Source: a virus. From it: a stretch of DNA of 37,424 nt. Each line of letters begins with the position of its first letter. The first letter of the stretch is position 1. The position numbers were made by a program, and so were the translations under genes. Of this stretch, positions 23,820 through 30,739 are shown piece by piece. The DNA lies in the IMG/VR virus record IMGVR_UViG_3300028392_000148, positions 1 through 37,424 of that record. One strand, written 5' to 3'. The notes below the pieces were generated by a model. It ran no database searches, had not been told where the DNA came from, and worked only from the letters and a program-made list of their open reading frames with translations.

Positions 23820-24161
23820 ATGAGTTGCCTGAGATGTGGTTACACTACCAACCATCATGACCGGTTGTGTAGCTCATGCCGTGCTAGACCTGCACGAATA
23901 GTTCACACTAAGTTTGGCTACTGCAAACCACATCGTGGTGGCTTTGATGGTGATGACAATCCTGTGGATGCTCATGGCCGACTTTATAGACCTGGCTTAA
24001 GAATCTGTGGTTTCAGAGATTGTGTGTCTTTGCAACACATCTGGAATCCTATTGACTGGGAGAGCATCAATCCTTCATGGAGATTGAAGCGTGATGTGTC
24101 TATCGCTGAGTATCTGGAGATCCTAGAGAATGAACGACCTGCACAGTCTGATCAGGGTTGA
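23820..24161 (+). CDS. Zinc-binding protein, Cys/His-rich (113 aa)
   Basis: I chose ATG 23820 rather than an upstream in-frame start that would lie in the terminator. Residues 3-20 hold two CxxC pairs (CLRC, CSSC), followed by YCKPHRGG and CGFRDC, so two zinc sites are possible. The arrangement recalls HNH-type or HNH-derived phage proteins (DAHGRLYRPGLRICG), but I do not see a full catalytic set. The function is unknown; DNA binding or cutting is possible. Confidence 0.65.
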   Translation: MSCLRCGYTTNHHDRLCSSCRARPARIVHTKFGYCKPHRGGFDGDDNPVDAHGRLYRPGLRICGFRDCVSLQHIWNPIDWESINPSWRLKRDVSIAEYLEILENERPAQSDQG

Positions 24162-24164
24162 GTC

Positions 24165-24368
24165 ATGGTCAGGGAGCGTTGTGTGTGTGGTGCAGAGTTT
24201 GAATCTAACTTGAAGGAATCGGTCAGGCTGCTGAAAGAGTGGAGAAGAGTTCATAAGTGTGTGATTGCTCCAGCCGGTGAGCGTAGTGATGCTCTGTCAT
24301 CTGTTGACATAGTTGCAGACAGTCGGATGCCTGAGTTGCATATTGGATTTAGACCTGATGCTGAGTAA
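24165..24368 (+). CDS. Small Cys/His protein with CxCG...WRxxHxC motif (67 aa)
   Basis: Residues about 6-32 read RCVCGAEF ... LLKEWRRVHKC. This C-x-C ... H-x-C pattern occurs in many short actinophage proteins and likely binds one zinc. The rest is polar. It overlaps the HNH gene by 11 bases. The function is unknown. Confidence 0.65.
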   Translation: MVRERCVCGAEFESNLKESVRLLKEWRRVHKCVIAPAGERSDALSSVDIVADSRMPELHIGFRPDAE

Positions 24369-24684
24369 GAAAGAATTTGCTCTGCTGATGGAGCGTGACC
24401 AGGGTTGTGTCCATTGTGGTGAGATAGATGCCGTAGCACCTAATCACCGGATCAACCGTGGCATGGGTGGTGCTGGCAAGTCTGCTAGCAGGTCATCCAA
24501 TCTGGTGGTGCTGTGTAGTGTGCTGAATGGCCTGATTGAGTCTGATAGTGTCTGGCGAGCTAAGGCTCTGGAGTTTGGCTGGAAGTTGGAGAGATGGCAG
24601 AATCCTGCTGAGTGTGAGATTTATGATCAGAGATCAGATGTGTGGTATTTGGTGGATGATGATTGGCAAAGATGGCCTTTATAA
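24358..24684 (+). CDS. HNH endonuclease-like protein
   Basis: This 108-aa protein starts at ATG 24358. It shows CVHCG (C17, C20), then PNHRINRGMGG (H30), then NLVVLCSVLNGLIES, the expected spacing of an HNH fold with a zinc knuckle. The second zinc pair is not complete: VVLC gives one Cys, but the usual partner is not obvious. Many phages carry HNH proteins beside terminases for packaging; this one lies far from terL, so it may instead serve in recombination or as a free-standing nuclease. Confidence 0.7.
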   Translation: MLSKKEFALLMERDQGCVHCGEIDAVAPNHRINRGMGGAGKSASRSSNLVVLCSVLNGLIESDSVWRAKALEFGWKLERWQNPAECEIYDQRSDVWYLVDDDWQRWPL

Positions 24685-24697
24685 CATTTTGGTAAAC
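24682..24697 (+). promoter_or_regulatory. Inverted copy of the shared 14-bp motif
   Basis: TAACATTTTGGTAA (24682-24695) is the exact reverse complement of TTACCAAAATGTTA at 21559-21572. It begins at the stop of the HNH gene and stands at the head of the 111-base leader of the 24796 gene. Candidate binding site for a phage regulator; see also the GTTACC repeat at 21558. Confidence 0.5.
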
Positions 24698-24753
24698 TTT
24701 GCATAATTCCACATCTATTGTCGCATTAACTCAATTTGTGTGCTAGTTTAGTC

Positions 24754-24773
24754 ATGTAGCCAAAAGGCTACAT
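24754..24773 (+). promoter_or_regulatory. Hairpin in leader of gene 24796
   Basis: ATGTAGCC (24754-24761) pairs perfectly with GGCTACAT (24766-24773) across an AAAA loop. It is followed 22 bases later by the start codon, with GGGAGA and CCAA before ATG 24796. It is too near the start to be a terminator for upstream genes, and no T-tract follows. I suggest an mRNA 5' stability or translation element. Upstream, TTGTCG (24718-24723) may be part of a promoter, but the spacing is poor. Confidence 0.55.
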
Positions 24774-24795
24774 AAACGAAACAAGGGAGAACCAA

Positions 24796-25086
24796 ATGAC
24801 CACAGCAGCATCTATCACTCGCAAACTAAAGACAGCCGGATACACCAAGGCTGAATGGCTCAAAGCAGGTGTATCAACTCGCAACGAAGGCTTCCTGACC
24901 AGCCAGGATCATGATGGCATCGTGACAATCAGTTGGGAGCTAGAAGGTCGCTATCGCGATCTCAACACAACAGAGCGTCAGTATGTAGATGGCAAGGTCG
25001 CTGATGTCGCATTCACACTATCTGCACTTGGCATCAACACTCGCACCATTGAAGCCACTAACAGCAACTATCTGAGAGTGATCTAA
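24796..25086 (+). CDS. Hypothetical protein (96 aa)
   Basis: The start follows GGGAGA-ACCAA. The protein mixes a helix (ITRKLKTAGYTKAEWLKAG), a beta part (EGFLTSQDHDGIVTISWE) and a helix (VDGKVADVAFTLSALGI). It is the first gene of the second early-type operon, so it may be strongly made soon after infection. I do not recognise the family. Confidence 0.68.
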   Translation: MTTAASITRKLKTAGYTKAEWLKAGVSTRNEGFLTSQDHDGIVTISWELEGRYRDLNTTERQYVDGKVADVAFTLSALGINTRTIEATNSNYLRVI

Positions 25087-25091
25087 GAAAG

Positions 25092-25274
25092 ATGCTGAAA
25101 CTTCTCGCTCAATCCATCGTATGGCTAATCGGACTCTACATCGGGTTCGGCATCGTATGCACCATCTACGATTTCATCCTGACAATTCCCTGGCTGGCTA
25201 ACACACTACTAGTCATCATCATCATCATCTACTTGAATCTGCTAAGTGGCATCATCAAGAGAATCTGGGACTAA
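25092..25274 (+). CDS. Two-helix membrane protein (60 aa)
   Basis: Nearly the whole protein is hydrophobic: residues about 8-30 (IVWLIGLYIGFGIVCTIYDF) and about 35-53 (LANTLLVIIIIIYLNLLSG), ending IKRIWD. It overlaps the methyltransferase start by a base. An early membrane protein could alter host transport or exclude other phages; the function is unknown. Confidence 0.62.
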   Translation: MLKLLAQSIVWLIGLYIGFGIVCTIYDFILTIPWLANTLLVIIIIIYLNLLSGIIKRIWD

Positions 25275-25912
25275 TGCTCATCTTTGATTTCTTCTCAGGC
25301 ACAGGCTCATCCACTCAAGCATTCGCTGATGCTGGCGATACCGTCATCACCTTTGAACTAGATCCACAATTTGATGCCACCGAAACCATAGACATCCTGC
25401 ATCTCACATCAGAGTATCTGCTGAAGACCTATGGGCGGCCTGATTTCATTTGGTCATCACCACCATGCACAGCATTCTCTGTCGCATCTATCGGACATCA
25501 TTGGCAGTCGGGGGGGGCATTCCCTGTGCCTAAGACCGTGCAAGCCGTATTCAATCAGCGACTAGTGGAACATACAAAGATGTTGGCGAGAGAGCTCCAG
25601 CCACGCTACGGTTTCATCATTGAGAATCCTATGGGGATGCTTCGCAAGTTACCTGTGGTCGCTGATCTGAATCGCCGGAGCATCACATATTGCCAGTATG
25701 GTGACACTAGGCAGAAGCCAACAGACCTTTGGGGAGATGTGCCTGGATGGACTGCTAGACCTGCCTGTAAGCGTGGATCTGATTGTCATGAAGCAGCACC
25801 AAGGGGATCTCGGACTGGCACTCAGGGACTATCTAAAGCGAAGTATCGTTCTATGATTCCTTATGAGCTAGGGCTGGAGATTCGCACAGCGATAGTGAGT
25901 CACAATGCCTGA
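25274..25912 (+). CDS. C5-cytosine DNA methyltransferase-like protein, short form
   Basis: This 212-aa protein has motif I at the start (FDFFSGTGSSTQAFADAG, SAM binding), the catalytic PC loop (SSPPCTAFS, Cys 65), ENP (residues 117-119, motif VI), and QYGDTRQKPTDLW (about 135-147, motif VIII region). This is a short enzyme (usual C5 methylases exceed 300 aa), with no clear separate target-recognition domain. Phage members of this type are known; it could methylate phage DNA against restriction. The catalytic residues appear intact. Confidence 0.8.
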   Translation: MLIFDFFSGTGSSTQAFADAGDTVITFELDPQFDATETIDILHLTSEYLLKTYGRPDFIWSSPPCTAFSVASIGHHWQSGGAFPVPKTVQAVFNQRLVEHTKMLARELQPRYGFIIENPMGMLRKLPVVADLNRRSITYCQYGDTRQKPTDLWGDVPGWTARPACKRGSDCHEAAPRGSRTGTQGLSKAKYRSMIPYELGLEIRTAIVSHNA

Positions 25913-26837
25913 TCGCTTTGTTGGTAAAGATGGATTCAACCACACTCACGGCTCATCGGCTGCATACCTACATGGTGGATGCAGATGTGATGTCTGTCGC
26001 TCTAACAGGTCACAGAAACAGACTGCTCGCCGTAAACAAATAGCGTATGGTCGCTACGAGAACGCTCTAGTAGATGCAGAGCCGGTGAGAGAACACATGG
26101 CCATGCTCATGTCTTTCGGCATCGGAATTAACCGTATCGCAAAGATGGCAGGTGTCAGCCATCAGACCGTCTATCCACTAGTTTATGGTCGCACCACCTA
26201 TGACATCAAGAATGGCAAAGCACCATCCACCACTCGCATCAAGCGTGAAAGTGCAGAACGAATCTTAGCTCTGAAACCAACCGTTGCTGATCTGCCAGAC
26301 ATCATGCAAATCTCCAACCGTGGATTCATCAGGCGTGTCCAGGCTCTCAACTGTCTTGGATACAGCACCAGAGAGATTGGCAGCCTTCTAGGTTTCAGTA
26401 GCACCAGTCAGGTGTATCGCATGATGAAGAGCAGTCGCATACTGGTGGTCAATCATCGGGCCATGGATGACTTGTATCAGCGTTTAGAGTTCAAGCCAGC
26501 AGTAGCGATGGATAGCAAACACGCCACCAGGATCAGGAAGACTCAGGATCACGCTAAGGCTCACGGCTACATTCCACCAGCCGGATGGGATGACATTGAC
26601 TATCAGGCCGAGATAGTCGCACCAGATCCGTTGGACTTTGATACCCTGCTAACAGAGTTACTCATGCATCCACAGAGTGTCCATGTGCCGAAGGTTTTAC
26701 GAGCTCAGTTCTATGTCGCTTTGAGAGAGCGTGGATGGACTGATGGTGAGATAGCTGATGCTTTGGGTATCGCTAAATCCACGGTGTATGTGTGGTTTAG
26801 AAGAAATAATCCAGCGATGATGGAAGGTGTGCAGTAG
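25905..26837 (+). CDS. DNA-binding protein with GCRCxxCR N-terminus and HTH domains
   Basis: This 310-aa protein begins with HGSSAAYLHGGCRCDVCRSN, a Cys-containing motif widespread in actinobacterial phages and hosts. It has an HTH (about residues 74-96: IGINRIAKMAGVSHQTVYPL), a second (SGLGYSTREIGSLLGFSSTSQV area, about 150-165), and a third near the end (WTDGEIADALGIAKSTVYVWFRR, about 278-300). Several HTHs in one chain suggest a repressor, activator or origin-binding protein. It overlaps both methyltransferase loci and may control them. It contains no nuclease motif. Confidence 0.68.
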   Translation: MPDRFVGKDGFNHTHGSSAAYLHGGCRCDVCRSNRSQKQTARRKQIAYGRYENALVDAEPVREHMAMLMSFGIGINRIAKMAGVSHQTVYPLVYGRTTYDIKNGKAPSTTRIKRESAERILALKPTVADLPDIMQISNRGFIRRVQALNCLGYSTREIGSLLGFSSTSQVYRMMKSSRILVVNHRAMDDLYQRLEFKPAVAMDSKHATRIRKTQDHAKAHGYIPPAGWDDIDYQAEIVAPDPLDFDTLLTELLMHPQSVHVPKVLRAQFYVALRERGWTDGEIADALGIAKSTVYVWFRRNNPAMMEGVQ

Positions 26838-27400
26838 TGACTGTAAAGATTGGAAGCCTGTTCTCAGGTTATGGTGGCCTAGATTTGGCTGTCATGGAGA
26901 TGACTGGTGGTGAGATGGCGTGGCATTGTGAGTGGGATGATGCACCATCCAAGATACTGGAGAAACACTTTCCTGGTGTCCCCAACTATCGGGATGTCAC
27001 TCAGGTGGATTGGACTCAGGTTGAACCAGTAGATGTGCTGACCGGTGGATTCCCATGTCAGGATCTGTCTGTCGCTGGTAAGCGTAAAGGGTTACAAGAT
27101 GGAACACGCTCAGGTCTATGGTCTGAGTTCTATAAAGCGATTGAAATACTGAAACCTAGATTGGTGGTAATTGAAAATGTTAAAGGGATTCTTAGTGCAA
27201 AGGCCGATAGCGGTATGGAGTATGGATCTGAAATTATGGCTCAGGCCAACGGAAGACCTGTTCTCAGAGCTCTCGGTGCTGTATGCGGTGACCTTTCCGA
27301 AATCGGGTATGACTGCCGATGGACAACTATACGAGCAGCCGATGCCGGAGCTCCACACAACCGTGCCAGAGTCTTTATTGTTGCGTTCCCCAAAGGCTAG
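26837..27400 (+). CDS. C5-cytosine methyltransferase, catalytic part (motifs I-VIII)
   Basis: This 187-aa product starts at GTG 26837 and has motif I (FSGYGGLD), GGFPCQDLS with catalytic Cys 74, ENVKG (113-117, motif VI), and GYDCRWTTIRAADAGAPHNRARVFIVA (motif VIII). It stops at TAG 27398-27400, without a target-recognition region or motifs IX-X. Those lie in the next frame (27177-28490). A single base less in the CCCC run at 27388-27391 would join them into one 550-aa protein. The alternatives are a natural split enzyme, a +1 frameshift, or a sequencing error. The enzyme probably methylates cytosine in phage DNA. Confidence 0.75.
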   Translation: MTVKIGSLFSGYGGLDLAVMEMTGGEMAWHCEWDDAPSKILEKHFPGVPNYRDVTQVDWTQVEPVDVLTGGFPCQDLSVAGKRKGLQDGTRSGLWSEFYKAIEILKPRLVVIENVKGILSAKADSGMEYGSEIMAQANGRPVLRALGAVCGDLSEIGYDCRWTTIRAADAGAPHNRARVFIVAFPKG

Positions 27401-28490
27401 TGAAGGCTCTGGTGGTGCTTTGGGTGAAGCCGAAGCGTTAAGGCGTGGCAATACTGTTGGGGTTAGGGATCAGGTCATGGATCTGGTTGCAGAGCAGGGT
27501 CTGAAAGTTTCTAGAGTTGATTTGCTCATGACACCAACTGCTGTTGAAGGCGATGGTGGTGCAGTAGGTGAGAGAGTAAAGATTGCTAAGGGTCATTATG
27601 TGATGCTCAGAGATCAGGTGAAAGATTTGGTTGATGATCAAGAATTACTGCCTACACCTAACACCATGGAGCATCGGGAGATTAAGACACCTGAGCAGAT
27701 AGCAGAGCTGAAAGCTAAGAGTCCGGGTGGCTACAGGAATCTTCGTGAAGTGGTGGTCAATGAGATTGATGAGCCTGTGTTGATGCCGACACCTAGTGTG
27801 GCTCACATCAGGAATCATGATGAGTCTATTGAAGGTTATCTGGAGAGAAGGCAAGACTATTTGGATGGTAAGACTAAGGGGATGCCTGGTGTGTCTTTGG
27901 GTGTGGCTGTCAGGATGGAAACAGATGTTGAGCAGGATGTCCTGTTGCCGACACCTAAAGCCTTAGATGGTATTAAAGGAAATTTGAAGACTAGTCAGGA
28001 ACGGATTGAGTCAGGCCATCAGATTGATTTGCCAAACATCGCCATTGACTTATTGCAGACAAATGAGTCCGCTGAGATTGCACTTCTAGGCACACCGAGA
28101 ACATCATCTGCTAACGGATCAACATCATCACAGGTCGCTCTCGGAGCTCCAAAAGCCAGACTAGAAGACCAAGTAGAGAGTGCAAACGCCAACATAATTT
28201 CATGGGGCAAGTTTGAGTCAGCGATACGCCGTTGGGAAGCGATGATAGACAGACCAGCACCAGCACCAACACTTCCAGATGGCCGAGATGGAGCTCACCG
28301 GCTCTCACCGTGGCTATGCGAATGGATGATGGGCTTACCTGAAGGATGGATTTGTGATCCTGAGATTGGACTCACTCGCAACCAGATGCTGAAGGCTGCT
28401 GGTAATGGTGTAGTGCCACAACAAGCATATCTAGCTCTAGAGATACTGGGTGTCAAAGAAATCCTTGGTTTAGACACGCCGAAGCCTTAA
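27177..28490 (+). CDS. C5-cytosine methyltransferase, recognition region and motifs IX-X
   Basis: The frame contains no stop from before 27171 to 28490. If independent, ATG 27177 (or TTG 27171) is a likely start, but the RBS is weak. It has an FPKSGMTADG segment, then several LLPTP-type repeats (LMTPT, LLPTPN, LMPTPS, LLPTPK, LLGTPR), and a C-terminus HRLSPWLCEWMMGLPEGW, then AAGNGVVPQQAYLAL, which are motifs IX and X of C5 methylases. It overlaps the catalytic ORF by over 220 bases in the +1 frame. It would be either the second subunit of a split enzyme or the end of a frameshifted single gene. Confidence 0.65.
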   Translation: MLKGFLVQRPIAVWSMDLKLWLRPTEDLFSELSVLYAVTFPKSGMTADGQLYEQPMPELHTTVPESLLLRSPKASEGSGGALGEAEALRRGNTVGVRDQVMDLVAEQGLKVSRVDLLMTPTAVEGDGGAVGERVKIAKGHYVMLRDQVKDLVDDQELLPTPNTMEHREIKTPEQIAELKAKSPGGYRNLREVVVNEIDEPVLMPTPSVAHIRNHDESIEGYLERRQDYLDGKTKGMPGVSLGVAVRMETDVEQDVLLPTPKALDGIKGNLKTSQERIESGHQIDLPNIAIDLLQTNESAEIALLGTPRTSSANGSTSSQVALGAPKARLEDQVESANANIISWGKFESAIRRWEAMIDRPAPAPTLPDGRDGAHRLSPWLCEWMMGLPEGWICDPEIGLTRNQMLKAAGNGVVPQQAYLALEILGVKEILGLDTPKP

Positions 28491-28891
28491 GGCAAATTTG
28501 CGACTCATCTCTGATGGTGTTTAGACTTCCAAATCTGCACCACATCAGAGATCGGGAGATCGTTGGACTGATGTAAAGTCAAACCTGCTCACGCCTAACC
28601 AGCGGAGATACCAGCCGTTAAAGGGTCACGGGTTTGTCGCATCCTGATGGTGAGCCTGGATGACACCTGCTGAAAAGAGTGCAGGAGATCACACATCACG
28701 CCATGAAAACGAGCATCCTTGTGGCATGGGAGAGAGTGCTGTGTGAGTATGGCGATGCTGTAGAGATTCTCTACCCATGATCAACGCTTGAAGTCCTATA
28801 CGACTGTCTGGCTTGGGGATGGCTGGCACTAAGCCATTCCCTGCTCTCAGAGCCTTCCGACTGCTAAAAGTCCCCAATGTAACGGTTTGAT

Positions 28892-28904
28892 AACTTCTGA
28901 AGTT
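28892..28904 (+). promoter_or_regulatory. Palindrome AACTTC-T-GAAGTT (operator candidate)
   Basis: A perfect 6-1-6 inverted repeat lies about 90 bases before ATG 28991. The size and symmetry suit a dimeric HTH regulator. It is within the non-coding region described above, near the start of the nuclease operon. Confidence 0.45.
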
Positions 28905-28951
28905 TCTTGCTGAAATGTTCCAATTTGGGGTCTGGAAATGAGATGATGGAT

Positions 28952-28973
28952 GTATCAGGAATTGGCCTGATAC
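28952..28973 (+). promoter_or_regulatory. Hairpin in leader of gene 28991
   Basis: GTATCAGG (28952-28959) pairs perfectly with CCTGATAC (28966-28973) around AATTGG. It is followed by AATAAGGGAGATCCAA and ATG 28991. The layout mirrors the leader at 24754-24795: an 8-bp hairpin, then GGGAGA and CCAAATG. A translation or mRNA-stability function is inferred. Confidence 0.55.
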
Positions 28974-28990
28974 GAATAAGGGAGATCCAA

Positions 28991-29368
28991 ATGAACAAGG
29001 TAATAGATCCAGCAGTAGCTTTAGAGTCACTAGTCACCAAGACTGGACTTCGTATTGAGCAGTTGACTGAAAAGCGTAACAACACAATTAGCAAACTGGC
29101 TACTGCCAGCACAGCCGGTGACATTGAATTCCTGATTCAAATTGATGCAGAACTGAATGCTTCTAAAGAGCTAAAGACCATCATCAAGAATCTGGTAGAA
29201 GATAAAGGCATGAGTGCTGAAGATGTCTTTGCACACCTGACTCGCTCATACACTCGTCAGGCTCTAAACACTCACTTCGCTAACTCATCATCAAACATCT
29301 ATCTGGAGATTGAGTTACGCCAACGCCAGCAGTATGCAATCATCGCTGCTGATCTAAACGGATTCTAA
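28991..29368 (+). CDS. Hypothetical helical protein (125 aa)
   Basis: ATG 28991 follows GGGAGATCCAA. The protein is mostly helical (ALESLVTKTGLRIEQLTEKRNN; EFLIQIDAELNASKELKTIIKNL), with a central GMSAEDVFAHLTRSYTRQALNTHF that could be an HTH-like fold. It is the first gene of the nuclease operon, and ends with LRQRQQYAIIAADLNGF. The function is unknown. Confidence 0.65.
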   Translation: MNKVIDPAVALESLVTKTGLRIEQLTEKRNNTISKLATASTAGDIEFLIQIDAELNASKELKTIIKNLVEDKGMSAEDVFAHLTRSYTRQALNTHFANSSSNIYLEIELRQRQQYAIIAADLNGF

Positions 29369-29386
29369 GAGAGAGAAGACTATCTC

Positions 29387-30307
29387 ATGGATGCAAAGAA
29401 ATTAACTGACCTGCTACTGGCACAAGATGATGCCAGACCACGCTCACAACAGAAAGCCATAGGCGTGAGCTCACTCGGTGACTGCCGTAGAAAGGTCTGG
29501 CACATGAGTCAGGGCCATGAAGGGACAAACACAACACTCAGGCTCGCATCAATGCTTGGCACAGCAATCCACGCCATGATTGAGAGTGCAGTCGCTGAAG
29601 ATGGTGTGCTGATAGAACATCGGGTTGAGAACCCTGGTCTGCCACCAGCGACCATTGACTACTTTGATACTCGCACCGGTGAAGTGGTGGATTGGAAGAC
29701 AATCAAACTTTCAGGCGTGGATTACTTTGTGACCAAACAGAAACGCTGGCAGGTGCAAACCTACGGCTACCTGATGTCACTCGCTGGCTATGAAGTGAAA
29801 ACTGTCACACTAGTGGGCATACCTAGAGATGGATCAGAGAATGACATCATCATCCACTCAGAGCCATACGATGAGCAGATAGCTCTGGAAGCGTTGGCAT
29901 GGCTGAAAGATGTGGAGTCACAGACAGATGCACCTGAGCCAGAACGCGATCCTGTTTCTTTCTGCTCCAACTACTGTCCGTTCTATGGATCTCTGTGTGC
30001 AGGTAAAGCACCAGATTTCTCTGGCACACCGATAGTCAATGATGAAGCGACCAAAGCGGCCAGCCGATACATTGAGATCAACACCACCATCAAACAGTTG
30101 GAATCTGAGAAAGATGCAGTCAAGTCTGCTCTGGAAGGTGTTTCAGGTATCACCATAGATGGCATCAAAGTATCCTGGTCTGAGATTGCTGGCAGGAAGT
30201 CACCAGATACTGATGAGATTCTCAGACTGTTGCAGACTCATGTGGATGAGTCCATGGAGATACCGATGAAGACCGGTATGGCATCGGTCAGATTGAATGT
30301 GAAATGA
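29387..30307 (+). CDS. Cas4/RecB-type PD-(D/E)XK exonuclease with Fe-S cysteines
   Basis: This 306-aa protein shows the nuclease core: H62 (HAMIE), D102-x-K104 within GEVVDWKT, and QxxxY (Q122, Y126). Cys 33 (LGDCRRKVW) together with C193, C197 and C204 (FCSNYCPFYGSLC) matches the 4Fe-4S arrangement of Cas4 and AddB nucleases. It should chew DNA ends and give single strands for RecT/Bet annealing. The C-terminal 90 residues form a helical region with a beta end. It stands about 7 kb after recT. There are no Cas1/Cas2 genes, so no CRISPR link. Confidence 0.88.
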   Translation: MDAKKLTDLLLAQDDARPRSQQKAIGVSSLGDCRRKVWHMSQGHEGTNTTLRLASMLGTAIHAMIESAVAEDGVLIEHRVENPGLPPATIDYFDTRTGEVVDWKTIKLSGVDYFVTKQKRWQVQTYGYLMSLAGYEVKTVTLVGIPRDGSENDIIIHSEPYDEQIALEALAWLKDVESQTDAPEPERDPVSFCSNYCPFYGSLCAGKAPDFSGTPIVNDEATKAASRYIEINTTIKQLESEKDAVKSALEGVSGITIDGIKVSWSEIAGRKSPDTDEILRLLQTHVDESMEIPMKTGMASVRLNVK

Positions 30308-30387
30308 TGGGCTGGCAGTTTATAGCTGGAGCAGTCCTGATCATCATTGTCCAAGGAATCGTTGCATACATTTGGAGAGATAAGTGA
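30304..30387 (+). CDS. Membrane micro-protein (27 aa)
   Basis: ATG 30304 overlaps the nuclease stop as ATGA. It encodes 27 aa of which about 20 form one membrane helix (FIAGAVLIIIVQGIVAYIW), ending RDK. Direct coupling to both neighbours supports it. The function is unknown. Confidence 0.55.
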   Translation: MMGWQFIAGAVLIIIVQGIVAYIWRDK

Positions 30388-30494
30388 TGGATGAAGAACA
30401 GCAGATGCTCTACGGTTGTGCAGTCATAGGCTGTGCAGCGTTGGCTCTCATCGTAGCCACTCTCATCGCAGTCATCATCCTGATGGTGGCATGA
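30387..30494 (+). CDS. Membrane micro-protein (35 aa)
   Basis: ATG 30387 overlaps the preceding stop (TGATG). It encodes MDEEQQMLYG then a hydrophobic helix (CAALALIVATLIAVIILMVA) to the end. Paired with the 27-aa peptide, it may form a small membrane complex. The function is unknown. Confidence 0.55.
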   Translation: MDEEQQMLYGCAVIGCAALALIVATLIAVIILMVA

Positions 30495-30739
30495 TGAGAA
30501 GTGCAGACACACTCATGGCCGTAGATCTGCAACAAGAGCTAGACGGTGACACACCTGAGAAGCGACTCAAAGCCAGATGGCTACAAGGCTATAAGACTGG
30601 TAAAAGAATTCAGCGACAGCGACTGCTAGATCTGCTGGACAAACTAGAGATTTACAATCTAGAAACTGCTACACATCAATCCCCATTTCGGATGCCATAC
30701 AGAGAGCTCCGAGAACTAATCATGGAAGAAATCAAATGA
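30491..30739 (+). CDS. Small helical protein (82 aa)
   Basis: ATG 30491 (or 30494) overlaps the preceding stop. The protein is basic and helical (EKRLKARWLQGYKTGKRIQRQR, then LLDLLDKLEIYNLET), ending YRELRELIMEEIK. It carries the R-x-R-I/L-x-x-L-L segment also found in neighbours. The function is unknown. Confidence 0.62.
   Translation: MMRSADTLMAVDLQQELDGDTPEKRLKARWLQGYKTGKRIQRQRLLDLLDKLEIYNLETATHQSPFRMPYRELRELIMEEIK

Larger units (their letters stand above)
28491..28990 (+). other. 500-base non-coding region with many hairpins
   Basis: This is the longest stretch without a convincing gene. I see: a 13-bp stem with a 2-base bulge (28507-28519 with 28538-28552), CCTGC/GCAGG (28666-28670 with 28681-28685), GTAGAG-ATT-CTCTAC (28760-28774), a 10-bp stem GGGGATGGCT/AGCCATTCCC (28815-28841), a perfect palindrome (28892-28904) and a final hairpin (28952-28973). 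There is no tRNA by eye. It could hold an origin, a regulatory RNA or a packaging/control site. A 25-codon frame at 28703-28780 lacks a ribosome site. Confidence 0.6.

Noticed and set aside
28703-28780. 25-codon frame in the non-coding region
   Set aside because: It is very short, its only GGAG is about 17 bases upstream, and it covers hairpin sequences that explain the region better.
28491-28990. tRNA gene in the non-coding region
   Set aside because: I found no T-loop GGTTCGAATCC-type sequence, no matching acceptor stem and no anticodon arm by eye.
29387-30307. CRISPR-associated role for the Cas4-like nuclease
   Set aside because: There is no repeat-spacer array and no cas1 or cas2; the partner RecT and RusA point to phage recombination.
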